Shown here piece after piece: positions 15,254 through 23,757 of a stretch of DNA of 56,696 nucleotides (the first letter of the stretch is position 1; every line of letters begins with the position of its first letter). The position numbers and the translations under genes were made by a program. The stretch is from Oscillospiraceae bacterium. GTDB taxonomy: Bacteria; Bacillota_A; Clostridia; Oscillospirales; Ruminococcaceae. The stretch is taken from contig JAGAJA010000006.1 in assembly GCA_017829075.1 (NCBI GenBank), positions 1 to 56,696 of the forward strand, given 5' to 3'. The notes under the pieces were generated by a model. That model saw only the letters and a program-made list of their open reading frames with translations, ran no database searches and had not been told where the DNA came from.

Positions 15254-18085
15254 TCAGCCTAAGTTGAGCTTCATAACTGCTGCACAGCGTGCGCAAAGGT
15301 GCGGGAACTGAGCGTCAGTGCCTACTGTCGGAGCGTGGCTCCAGCAGCGCTCGCACATCTCGCCTGCTGCCTTCTCAACGGTGATGGTTACACCCTCAAC
15401 AGCGCCCTTGAACTCGCCCTCGCCCTCGGAAGCGGGCTTTACAGTCACATAGGAAACCGAGAACGCCTGAGTAAGCTCAGTGTAGGAGGAAAGCTCCTTG
15501 AAGTTCGCCTCGTCAGCGTAGATTACAAGACCTGCGTCAAGCGGCTTGCCGATAACTCCTGCGGTTCTCTTCTCCTCAAGAGCCTTGAGCACGTCGTCGC
15601 GGACTGCGTTGATCTTGCTCCACTTTGCTTCAAATGCAGCGTCAGCGGTTACTCCGGTCTTTTCGGGCATCTGGTTGAACGGAACACCTCTCAGGTCATC
15701 TGTGGACTTGTGGGGCATGAACTTCCAGATCTCGTCGGAAGTAAAGGTGAGGATAGGCGCAACCAGCTTAACCAGTGAATCCAGAATGATATACATTGTG
15801 GTCTGGACTGCCTTTCTTTCCTCGGACTTCTCAGCGCAGCAGTACAGCGTATCCTTGACGATATCCAGATAGAAGTTGGACATATCGACAACGCAGAAGC
15901 TGTGGATTGCATGATATGCGAGGTAGAAGTCAAACGCTTCATAGGAAGCCTTAACCTTTTCAATTACCGTATCAAGTCTTGACAGCGCCCATCTGTCGAT
16001 ATCGCTCAGCTTGTCCAGAGAAACCATTTCGGTATCCGGGTCAAAGCCGCCGCGGTTGCAGATGTTGCCAAGAATGAAGCGGGCGGTGTTTCTGATCTTG
16101 CGGTATGCCTCAGAGAGCTGCTTTAGCATCTCAGGAGATACGCGGACATCGTTGTGGAAGTCGAGAGAAGCTACCCAAAGACGGAGCACATCAGCGCCGT
16201 ACTTGCTGATTACCTCCTCAGGAAGCACCACGTTGCCCTTTGACTTGTGCATTACCTCGCCCTTGCCGTCAACTACCCAGCCGTGGGTGCAGACAGCCTT
16301 GTAGGGAGCCTTTCCTGTGGTCGCAACAGAGGTCAGCAGCGAGCTCTGGAACCAGCCTCTGTACTGGTCGCAGCCCTCAAGATAGAGGTCAGCCGGCCAG
16401 CTAAGCTCCGGACGCTCCTCAAGAACCGCCGCATGAGTACAGCCGGAATCGAACCAAACATCAAAGATATCCATTTCCTTGCGGAATTTATTGCAGCCGC
16501 ACTCGCACTTTACATCTGCGGGAATGAACTCGGACGGATCCTTGGAATACCACGCGTCTGAGCTTTCCTTGCGGAACATATCGGATATCGCCTTGATTGT
16601 TGTGTCGTTTACTATGGTCTTTCCGCAGTCCTCGCAGTAGAGGATCGGGATAGGAACACCCCAGCGGCGCTGACGGGAAATGCACCAGTCACTGCGCATA
16701 CTTACCATGTTCTTGATGCGCTCCTCGCCCCATTCAGGGATCCACTTTACGTCCTCAATAGCCTTGATGGTTTCGTCCTTGAACATATCCACGTTGCAGA
16801 ACCACTGGTCTGTCGCGCGGTAGATGATCGGCTCGTGGCATCTCCAGCAGTGAGGATAGGGGTGGACGATCTTCTGCATTGCGAGCAGGGTGTTGTCGTC
16901 CTCCAGACGCTGCGCGATTGCCTTGTTCGCGTCTGCGGTCTTTAAGCCCTTGAAATCTCCTGCCTCTTCGGTCAGGATACCCTTTTCATTTACGGGAACG
17001 ATGATCTTGAACATTCCCTTGTACTTGTTGCAGACCTCAAAGTCCTCAAGACCGAAGCCCGGCGCGGTGTGTACGCAGCCAGTACCGCTGTCGAGGGTTA
17101 CATGGTCGCCGACAATTACCGGGGACTTTCTGCCCATGAACGGGTGGTCGGTTTCGATAAGCTCAAGGTCAGAACCGAGGAAGCTTCCGACAGTGGAGTA
17201 CTTCTTAATTCCGACAGCCTCCATAACAGTGGAAACAAGGTCGGTCGCCATAAGCAGGTACTCTCCGAAGGACTTGCTCTCCTCGTCCTCCACCTTAACG
17301 AAGGTGTATTCGTAATTCGGGCCAAGACAGATTGCGAGGTTGCCCGGCAGAGTCCATGTGGTGGTCGTCCAGATCACAACATAAGCCTTTGACAGGTCGA
17401 TGCCAAGATCGTCAAACTTGCCCTTAGAGTCGGATATCGGGAACTTTACATAGATAGAGTAGCAGGGATCGTCCTGATACTCGATCTCGGCTTCAGCAAG
17501 CGCAGTGTTGCAGTCCGCGCACCAGTAAACCGGCTTCAGACCCTTGTAGATGTAGCCCTTCTGCATCATCTTGCCGAAAACCTCTACCTGCTTTGCCTCA
17601 AATTCGGGCTTGATGGTGAGGTAGGGATTATCGAAATCGCCCCATACGCCAAGGCGCTTGAACTGCTTCTTCTGACCGTCAAGGCAGGACAGCGCGAACT
17701 CGCGGCAGCTCTTTCTGAGAGTTACCGGGTCGATAGTGCCGCTGTCAAGGCCGATCTGCTTTATCGCTTTCAGCTCAATAGGCAGGCCGTGGCAGTCCCA
17801 GCCGGGAACATAGTTTGCGTTGTACCCGGTCATGCTCTTGTACTTGACGATGATATCCTTTAACACCTTGTTCATGGCAGTACCCATGTGGATATTGCCG
17901 TTTGCATAGGGAGGGCCGTCGTGGAGAGTATAGGAGGGCTTGCCCTTGTTCTTTTCAGAAAGCGCATAGTAAAGGCGATCCTGCTCCCACTTTTCCAGCA
18001 TCTCAGGCTCTCTCTGGGGGAGATTTCCTCTCATCGGGAAGTCGGTTTCCGGTAAATTAAGCGTGTTGTTGTAATCCTCTGACAT
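15254..18085 (-). CDS. ileS: Isoleucyl-tRNA synthetase
   Basis: A 943-residue class I synthetase that charges tRNA-Ile. The HIGH-like motif is in GNIHMGTAMNK near 60, the editing domain spans roughly 190-400, the KMSKS-like motif is VMHKSKGNVV near 600, and a C-terminal zinc ribbon carries CERCW and CARCA. Start 18085 is chosen since AAGGAGC lies eight bases upstream, and an earlier in-frame start at 18142 would overlap divIVA. The zinc-tailed bacterial form is the usual mupirocin-sensitive type. The 53-bp gap to divIVA has no room for a T-box. Confidence 0.95.
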   Translation of the reverse strand: MSEDYNNTLNLPETDFPMRGNLPQREPEMLEKWEQDRLYYALSEKNKGKPSYTLHDGPPYANGNIHMGTAMNKVLKDIIVKYKSMTGYNANYVPGWDCHGLPIELKAIKQIGLDSGTIDPVTLRKSCREFALSCLDGQKKQFKRLGVWGDFDNPYLTIKPEFEAKQVEVFGKMMQKGYIYKGLKPVYWCADCNTALAEAEIEYQDDPCYSIYVKFPISDSKGKFDDLGIDLSKAYVVIWTTTTWTLPGNLAICLGPNYEYTFVKVEDEESKSFGEYLLMATDLVSTVMEAVGIKKYSTVGSFLGSDLELIETDHPFMGRKSPVIVGDHVTLDSGTGCVHTAPGFGLEDFEVCNKYKGMFKIIVPVNEKGILTEEAGDFKGLKTADANKAIAQRLEDDNTLLAMQKIVHPYPHCWRCHEPIIYRATDQWFCNVDMFKDETIKAIEDVKWIPEWGEERIKNMVSMRSDWCISRQRRWGVPIPILYCEDCGKTIVNDTTIKAISDMFRKESSDAWYSKDPSEFIPADVKCECGCNKFRKEMDIFDVWFDSGCTHAAVLEERPELSWPADLYLEGCDQYRGWFQSSLLTSVATTGKAPYKAVCTHGWVVDGKGEVMHKSKGNVVLPEEVISKYGADVLRLWVASLDFHNDVRVSPEMLKQLSEAYRKIRNTARFILGNICNRGGFDPDTEMVSLDKLSDIDRWALSRLDTVIEKVKASYEAFDFYLAYHAIHSFCVVDMSNFYLDIVKDTLYCCAEKSEERKAVQTTMYIILDSLVKLVAPILTFTSDEIWKFMPHKSTDDLRGVPFNQMPEKTGVTADAAFEAKWSKINAVRDDVLKALEEKRTAGVIGKPLDAGLVIYADEANFKELSSYTELTQAFSVSYVTVKPASEGEGEFKGAVEGVTITVEKAAGEMCERCWSHAPTVGTDAQFPHLCARCAAVMKLNLG

Positions 18086-18138
18086 CAGTTGTGCTCCTTG
18101 TTTTGTATTTGTATGATCTCCGTAAACGGAGAGATAAT

Positions 18139-19050
18139 TCACTTTTTCATTGTGTTGCCCTTGCCGAACTGAAGGTCGGTGTGGCGGGACTTCTTCTCAG
18201 ATGAAGAGCTGAAGAACGGCAGGTCGTACTCGTCGGTCTTACCGGCTTCCTGCGGCATTGACTTGAACGGCTCCTCTTCGGGGGCTGCGCCGGCGGGAAC
18301 AGGCTCCTTTTCTGCGGGTTCAGCGGGCTTCTTCTCGGCAGCCGGCTTTTCTGCGGCGGGAGCGGGCTTTTCCTCAGGCTTCGGAGCCTGCTTTGCAGCG
18401 GCGGCAGCCTTAGCCTTCTCAGCCTCCCGCTTCTCCACCTCGGCGGATACGGTCTTTACATACTCGTTTTCGCACATCTCCGGCAGCTTCGCGACAAGAT
18501 CCATGTGGGACTTGTACGCGGTCAGCAGGCGGTTTCTGTACTCGTCAGCCTCCTTGCGGGTCTTTTGAAGAATGTTCTGCTGGATCTCAGTCTGCTTCTT
18601 CATCATCTGATCTATTTCGTCAGCCTTTGCGCGGGCTTCCTTTATCATCTTGTCCGCGCGCTCGTTGGTTTCCTTGGTTATGCGCTTTGAATATTCGTCG
18701 GCGTCTGTTGTTATCTTGGTTGCCTTTTCCTGAGCCTCTCTGAGCTGCTTTTCAACAGCCTCTTTAGTTTCCTTGCTGAGCTTCTCTGCCGCAGCTTTCG
18801 ACTCGCTGATTATCTGGTTGCCCTGCTTCTGGGCAAGCAGCAGTGCGTCCTTGAGTGCGTCCTCGTCGTCGCGGTATTCACGGATCTTGTCAGCCAGTAC
18901 CTCAAGCTTGCGCTCCAGCTCGTTCTTGTCCTTCTGGAGCTGGGAATACTCGCTGGAAACCTCACGGAGGAACTCGTCAACGTCATCTGTCTTGTAACCG
19001 TTGAAGGCTGCCTTTTCAAAACGTCTTGACAAAATATCCTTTGCGTTCAT
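18139..19050 (-). CDS. divIVA: DivIVA-domain cell division/polar growth protein
   Basis: A 303-residue coiled-coil protein that marks curved membrane at division sites. The N-terminal DivIVA domain is clear (ILSRRFEKAAFNGYKTDDVDEF region with the membrane-binding FNGY turn). A long heptad coiled coil rich in Glu, Lys and Ala runs from about 40 to 200, followed by a Pro/Ala/Glu low-complexity tail. ATG 19050 suits the AAGGAAG site better than TTG 19056. Its place after sepF and ylmH is the standard Firmicutes division cluster. Confidence 0.92.
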   Translation of the reverse strand: MNAKDILSRRFEKAAFNGYKTDDVDEFLREVSSEYSQLQKDKNELERKLEVLADKIREYRDDEDALKDALLLAQKQGNQIISESKAAAEKLSKETKEAVEKQLREAQEKATKITTDADEYSKRITKETNERADKMIKEARAKADEIDQMMKKQTEIQQNILQKTRKEADEYRNRLLTAYKSHMDLVAKLPEMCENEYVKTVSAEVEKREAEKAKAAAAAKQAPKPEEKPAPAAEKPAAEKKPAEPAEKEPVPAGAAPEEEPFKSMPQEAGKTDEYDLPFFSSSSEKKSRHTDLQFGKGNTMKK

Positions 19051-19154
19051 GTACAATACTTCCTTCCTGAATTACCGCGTAAAACGGCGTTGCTGCGCTG
19101 CCTTGACACCGCAGATAATATTCCTATTCATGACAGCCGGAGATTTCCGCACCG

Positions 19155-19910
19155 TCAGACATATTTTTCGATAATAATTCGGATCCTGCCCTTTCGGGTT
19201 TCTCCGGCAATTCCGGCAATGCGGTATCTGCCGCTTCCCCGGACTGAAATAACTGTGTTTTCCTTGACCGCTGCACTTACATTTGTACAGGGCGAAAAGT
19301 CCGCATTTACCATACCCGATTTAATGAGGGCTGCGGATTTTTCTCTTGATGTGTTTACCGCGGCGCTGACAATGCAGTCCAGCCGCAGAGATGATACGGT
19401 AGCGTCAATGCGCTGCATTTTCTGCTCCGGCAGAGGCTTTGTTGCCCCGCTTTCGGCAGAAACTCCGATTTTTCCAATCTTATCCATGCCGAGGACAAGC
19501 TCTTCGGCAGTTTCATGAACAAAAACCACCGCATAGCCCTCTGCAATAAGAATATCCCCCAGCAGATTCCTTTTTATTCCAAGCGACATAAGCGCGCCCA
19601 GAAAATCCCTGTGGGTAAGTGTATCGCTTTTTCTGAAGCTGAACGTCACTGCCCGCACCGGAAAAATATCCTCCGGCGGAAGCTCCTGCGCGTATGTTCC
19701 CTCAAGAACGCCGCACATTGTTCTCATCGCGCCGTCATAGCCGCCGTAAAAGCAAAGACTGCCCCTAACGGCGCGCCGGGCGACAATCGCCTCGCGCTCG
19801 TTAAGGAACGCTGAAAACTTCGGCACGCCGGATTTCTCAGCCAGTCTTTGCATATCGGCTATGTGGACGGAGAGGTAACGCTCCTCCTCGTTCAGCAGTC
19901 CCGGATCCAT
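19155..19910 (-). CDS. ylmH: YlmH-type S4-domain RNA-binding protein
   Basis: A 251-residue protein of the YlmH family. The N-terminal part includes FSAFLNEREAIVARR and a middle IKRNLLGDILIAEGYAVVFV block, and the C-terminal S4 domain lies at about 175-245 (SSLRLDCIVSAAVNTSREKS region). Family members bind RNA or the ribosome and are reported to assist rescue of stalled 50S subunits. It follows sepF by four bases with no strong Shine-Dalgarno, suggesting coupling. A gap of 104 bp separates it from divIVA. Confidence 0.88.
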   Translation of the reverse strand: MDPGLLNEEERYLSVHIADMQRLAEKSGVPKFSAFLNEREAIVARRAVRGSLCFYGGYDGAMRTMCGVLEGTYAQELPPEDIFPVRAVTFSFRKSDTLTHRDFLGALMSLGIKRNLLGDILIAEGYAVVFVHETAEELVLGMDKIGKIGVSAESGATKPLPEQKMQRIDATVSSLRLDCIVSAAVNTSREKSAALIKSGMVNADFSPCTNVSAAVKENTVISVRGSGRYRIAGIAGETRKGRIRIIIEKYV

Positions 19911-19914
19911 CAGA

Positions 19915-20364
19915 TCAGAACTGATCGTTTTCCATCATATCTCCGCTGAGATCAACGGTTCTGGGAACTACGAAATAAGTGCATTCTGCAATTCTTACGA
20001 TTCTGCCGTCAATAGCAGCCACAACGCCTGCCATGAAGTCAACGATTCTCTTTCTGGAATCAACGCTTGCAACCTTTTCAAGGTTGAGCACAACGCTGGT
20101 GTTCTCTCTGAGGAAGCGGACCGGCTCCTTCATGATGTCCTCGTACTTGAGGGGCTGAACTACCTTCACGGAAGAACCGTGGAAACCGGTGTTGCTGTGC
20201 ATATTGATCACCTTGTCGTTTGTTCTGGACGACGAAAATCTTGACGGAGCCTCAGCCTCTTCCTCGGTAACAGCCGAGGAAGAAGTGTCGTAGCTGTTGT
20301 CGTACTCCTCGTCCTCGAACTCATCGTCCTGACGGAGCTTTGCAAAAAAGTCGCCTAAACCCAT
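19915..20364 (-). CDS. sepF: Cell division protein SepF
   Basis: A 149-residue FtsZ-binding septum protein. The N-terminal amphipathic membrane anchor MGLGDFFAKL is followed by an acidic linker (DDEFEDEEYDN), then the SepF core from about 65 (VVQPLKYEDIMKEP, VVLNLEKVASVDSRKRIVDF, GRIVRIAECTYFVVP). ATG 20364 has GGGAGG eight bases upstream and gives the conserved N-terminus. Upstream in-frame codons are non-homologous extension. Confidence 0.93.
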   Translation of the reverse strand: MGLGDFFAKLRQDDEFEDEEYDNSYDTSSSAVTEEEAEAPSRFSSSRTNDKVINMHSNTGFHGSSVKVVQPLKYEDIMKEPVRFLRENTSVVLNLEKVASVDSRKRIVDFMAGVVAAIDGRIVRIAECTYFVVPRTVDLSGDMMENDQF

Positions 20365-20380
20365 GATATTTTCCTCCCAA

Positions 20381-21100
20381 TTATAAATAATTTCTGTATC
20401 CGAATAGTCCTGAACCGATCCGGACAATTGTGGACCCGTGCTTTACCGCCGTTTCATAATCTCCCGACATCCCCATGGAGAGAGTATCGAACGCGCCGGC
20501 GACATTCACCGATTTATCTGATTGAATGTCACTGAACAGCCGCTGCATTGCTGCAAAGGTATCCTCCCCGCAGCCGGGCGGCGGTATTGTCATCAGACCT
20601 CTCAGCCTGATGTTGGGCAGCTCACGGAGCTGAGCGCATAATTCAGGTGCGCTTTCCGGAGTTATTCCGCCCTTTGTTTCTTCCCCGCCGATGTTTATTT
20701 CGGCGAGTATATCCATGACCAGTCCGTGCTGACCCGCCCTGCGGCTTATTTCCTCCGCAAGACGCAGGCTGTCAACGGAATGGATCATTGAAACCTTGTC
20801 GATGATGTATTTGACCTTGTTTGTCTGCAAGCCGCCGATGAAGTGCACCTCCGCAGGGAGATACTGCTCACGCTTGTCCATAAATTCCTGTACGCGGTTT
20901 TCGCCAAGCAGGTCAATACCAAGCCCCACCGCGTAGTTTATACGCTCCGGGGAAACTGTTTTTGTGACCGCCATCAGACGGACGTTATCCCTGCGTCCGG
21001 CGGCAGCCTTTGCCTTTTCTATGTTTTCACAGATTATGGCATAGCTTTCTCTGATGTCGTCAAAGCTTGTCTGCGTGTTACTCAACAACTTTTCCTTCAT
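20381..21100 (-). CDS. YggS-family pyridoxal phosphate homeostasis protein
   Basis: A 239-residue PLP-binding protein (YggS/YlmE/PLPBP family). The PLP lysine is in LMAVTKTV near residue 46, with GENRVQEF near 71, HFIGGLQTNKVKYI near 90 and a C-terminal SMGMSGDYETAVKHGSTIVRIG block. It buffers free PLP and influences amino-acid metabolism. The start overlaps the HlyD-like gene by 23 bases, with AAGGAT upstream. In many Firmicutes it is the first gene of the ylm division cluster. Confidence 0.9.
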   Translation of the reverse strand: MKEKLLSNTQTSFDDIRESYAIICENIEKAKAAAGRRDNVRLMAVTKTVSPERINYAVGLGIDLLGENRVQEFMDKREQYLPAEVHFIGGLQTNKVKYIIDKVSMIHSVDSLRLAEEISRRAGQHGLVMDILAEINIGGEETKGGITPESAPELCAQLRELPNIRLRGLMTIPPPGCGEDTFAAMQRLFSDIQSDKSVNVAGAFDTLSMGMSGDYETAVKHGSTIVRIGSGLFGYRNYL

Positions 21101-22298
21101 ACAAATCCTTGCCCTCTGTTACTATTTTATCGTAAAGCTTGAGATAGCCGTCGTCGGCGGTCTGTGCGCAGATGATGTAATCCTCGCCCCAGTACTCAAC
21201 GCTGATCTTTCGGAAAACCAGCTTGCCGCCCTGTACGATGTACACACCGCGCTCCTGCTCGTCATTGTAGCGTATAGCGCTGCGGGAAACCCTCAGACCG
21301 CCGTAGCTGTTGACGATATACTTGAACTGCGCAGTTCTTCCGGAAGCGACAGAGGAAGTGAGGGTTGAACACTCAAACACATACACCGCCGTACCGTCTC
21401 CGCGCCCGGTATCTGTAATTGAAACGATCTCCGCTTCTATCGGAGTGGGGTCGCTGCGGACTCTGAGAGTGACCTCGCCGCCCTCGTAGCAGCCGAACAT
21501 CAGCTCGCTGTCTATCACAGCGGCAACCCGCCAGCGGTAGTCGGAAATGAGCTTTCCCACTGCGCCTGAGCTGGAACCCAGATCCGGATTTTTGACGATC
21601 TCTTCAATACGGTCGGCGGTTATCGTGTCAGAATCATTGAAGGACAGCTTGTTTTCATAGCCGTCAACACCGCTGACGAAATATCCCGCGCCTCCCGCGC
21701 AGATATCCTCCACATCTCCGGAGAGCATAGCCTCAAGCTCTGCCACCCGGCTGCGGAGCGAAGAAATCTTCGCCTCATAGCTGCCAACATCGCCGCGGGA
21801 GATCTCCCGCTTGGAAAGAACGCCCAGAATTGCATTCTCCTGCTCCTGCGCTGCGGAGTAATCCCCGTTTATCAGGCTTTCAAGGATAAGCGAATGGCGC
21901 TCGTTTATCTGGCTGGCGATAGTTTCCAGCTGATTATTGTCAGTTCCCGCCAAACGCTGAGCGTCGGTGAGTACTGCGATTTGTTCGTTTATTTTCTCGA
22001 TCTCACGGCGGCGCTCTATATCAGCCTCGCTGCGGTAGCGTCTGGCGATAACAGAGCTTTTACCGACCTTTGAGCCGTCGGAATGCTCATAATCCAGCAC
22101 TCCGCCCCCGCTGCTGTAAACCACCGTTTCGTCCCGCAGGAACACTCCCTCAAAGGGAACTTCCTCCGTCATGCTGTAAGTAAATGCGGTTTCAGTAACG
22201 ACCTTCTCGCCGCCGGCGAAAAAGACCTGCCCCACAAAAAAGACCAGCACGAACAGCGACAGCACGAGAATGATTATTGACGTCCACCGGGATTCCAT
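21078..22298 (-). CDS. HlyD-like membrane-anchored protein of the ylm cluster
   Basis: A 406-residue protein with one N-terminal transmembrane helix (about 7-29), a beta-rich start (VPFEGVFLRDETVVYSSGGG), a coiled coil (about 95-200) and a C-terminal beta domain, the layout of a membrane-fusion or adaptor protein. Clostridial ylm clusters often carry such a gene upstream of yggS. No export ATPase or permease is adjacent, so a role in efflux is not supported here, and a cell-envelope role linked to division is equally possible. ATG overlaps the hfq stop by one base. Confidence 0.72.
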   Translation of the reverse strand: MESRWTSIIILVLSLFVLVFFVGQVFFAGGEKVVTETAFTYSMTEEVPFEGVFLRDETVVYSSGGGVLDYEHSDGSKVGKSSVIARRYRSEADIERRREIEKINEQIAVLTDAQRLAGTDNNQLETIASQINERHSLILESLINGDYSAAQEQENAILGVLSKREISRGDVGSYEAKISSLRSRVAELEAMLSGDVEDICAGGAGYFVSGVDGYENKLSFNDSDTITADRIEEIVKNPDLGSSSGAVGKLISDYRWRVAAVIDSELMFGCYEGGEVTLRVRSDPTPIEAEIVSITDTGRGDGTAVYVFECSTLTSSVASGRTAQFKYIVNSYGGLRVSRSAIRYNDEQERGVYIVQGGKLVFRKISVEYWGEDYIICAQTADDGYLKLYDKIVTEGKDLYEGKVVE

Positions 22299-22543
22299 TA
22301 CTCTTCGTCAGCCTTATCGTAGGCGTCAAGAATAGAAATGGGCTTGAGGGGTGTGATAGTGGAAATAGCGTGCTTATAAATAAGGTTCTGCTTTCCGTCG
22401 GTGTCAAGGATTACCGTATAGTTATCGAAGCCCTTAACCACGCCCTTGAACTGAAAACCGTTCGTAATATAGATCGTGACCGGAATTCTGTCCTTTCTAG
22501 CCTGATTAAGAAACACGTCCTGTAAGTTTATGTCTTTTGCCAT
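22298..22543 (-). CDS. hfq: RNA chaperone Hfq
   Basis: An 81-residue Sm-like protein forming a hexameric ring. Sm1 is [20 protein letters not shown] and Sm2 is [10 protein letters not shown], where the usual YKHA motif is exact. ATG 22543 follows AAGGTGG by six bases; the longer frame from 22570 lacks homology. It is the 5' gene of the segment running to hlyD-like, yggS and sepF, and has its own upstream region of about 250 bp. Confidence 0.95.
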   Translation of the reverse strand: MAKDINLQDVFLNQARKDRIPVTIYITNGFQFKGVVKGFDNYTVILDTDGKQNLIYKHAISTITPLKPISILDAYDKADEE

Positions 22544-22791
22544 ATTAAACCACCTTTTCTCTCTCTGCAATTCAATACGTTGGGGAAAATCCCCTGTACC
22601 CCAAACAGGAACACCATTTACGCCACAAATGAGGCGAAAACAAGCAATAGTATTCCTATATAGACTAGTATAGCATACTTTTTCAAAAAAAGCTATAATT
22701 TTTTTTACTTTTTTTAAAAAAAACAGGAAAAAGTTTTCTGTATTTCTATAAAAACCGGAATAATTATCAACAAATATCCATATACTGTAAT
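22544..22791 (-). promoter_or_regulatory. hfq upstream region with a candidate promoter
   Basis: An AT-rich gap of about 250 bp between miaA and hfq. On the minus strand an extended -10, TGC then TATACT (22667-22672), is the best promoter candidate, with a poor -35. It predicts a 5' leader of about 115 nt containing CCCCTGTACCCCAAACAGG-like short complementarity on the plus strand. No gene is seen. Confidence 0.45.
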
Positions 22792-23739
22792 TTATTCATC
22801 AATTCCGGCTGTTTTTTCACTCTCAATGATCTTCACCGCTTCGCCGAGGACTTCCGTCAGTCCGTCGCCGGGGCGGATAATTATTCTGTGGAACCGGCTG
22901 TCCCTCCTGAACCATGTAAGCTGCCGCTTTGCGTACTGACGCGTGCGCAGCTTCAGCTCCTCCACGCAGTCCTCAAGGCTGCGCTCGCCCCGGAAATAGG
23001 GGTACAGCTCCTTGCAGCCTATCGCCTGCGCTGCGGTAGGACGGTTCTGCTGCATGAAGCAGCTTCTCGCCTCCTGCTCCAGACCCATTTCCAGCATCTT
23101 GTCCACCCGCGCGTTTATGCGCTCGTGAAGCTGCTCGCGGTTCTCGAAATCCAGCGTCAGCAGAATGAACTGATAGGGCGACGGCTCCGCTCTGGAAGCC
23201 CGCTTCGCCTCGGATATCGTGTGTCCGGTGGTCTTGTAGACCTCCAGCGCGCGGATTATCCGGGAAACATTGTTTTCGTGGAGAGTTTCAGCGGTTTCCG
23301 GGTCAATGCTGCGAAGCCTTTCCAGCAGCGCCGCCGCGCCGTTTTCCTCGGCGAATTTCCGCATTTCCTCCCGAAACTGATAGTCGCACTCCGACTCGTC
23401 AAACCGGAGGTTATCCACAAAGGACGAGATATAAAGCCCCGTGCCACCGCAAATCACCGGGGTTTTCCCCCTTTTTAGGATATCGTAGGCGCACTCCCCC
23501 GCCAGCTTCACCCAGTCCGCGACAGAAAAGCTCTCCGCCGGGTCGAGGAAATCCATGAGATGATGCGGTATTCCCTGCTGTTCCTCCGGGGTAGCCTTTG
23601 CGCTTGCCACGTCCATGTCGGTGTATATCTGCATACTGTCCGCGGAGATCACCTCGCCGTCATACCGCTTGGCAAGCTCCACCGCGAGGGCGGTTTTCCC
23701 GGAGGCGGTAGGCCCGCTGACTACTATAATCTTGTTCAT
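22792..23739 (-). CDS. miaA: tRNA dimethylallyltransferase
   Basis: A 315-residue P-loop enzyme that attaches the dimethylallyl group to A37 of tRNAs reading UNN codons. The P-loop [11 protein letters not shown] is at about 9-19, [17 protein letters not shown] near 35, HHLMDFLDP near 60 and [10 protein letters not shown] near 97. MiaB, which methylthiolates the product, is encoded in the same minus-strand run. GGAGGTAGTT precedes the ATG. It lies 18 bp after mutL. Confidence 0.94.
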   Translation of the reverse strand: MNKIIVVSGPTASGKTALAVELAKRYDGEVISADSMQIYTDMDVASAKATPEEQQGIPHHLMDFLDPAESFSVADWVKLAGECAYDILKRGKTPVICGGTGLYISSFVDNLRFDESECDYQFREEMRKFAEENGAAALLERLRSIDPETAETLHENNVSRIIRALEVYKTTGHTISEAKRASRAEPSPYQFILLTLDFENREQLHERINARVDKMLEMGLEQEARSCFMQQNRPTAAQAIGCKELYPYFRGERSLEDCVEELKLRTRQYAKRQLTWFRRDSRFHRIIIRPGDGLTEVLGEAVKIIESEKTAGIDE

Positions 23740-23757
23740 AACTACCTCCGGGAAAAA

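Noticed and set aside
18086..18138. T-box leader for ileS
   Set aside because: The divIVA gene ends 53 bp before the ileS start, leaving no room for a T-box, and no conserved T-box sequence is seen.
21078..22298. Efflux pump operon around the HlyD-like gene
   Set aside because: No ABC, RND or MFS partner is adjacent. The neighbours are hfq and the division cluster, so an efflux role is not supported.
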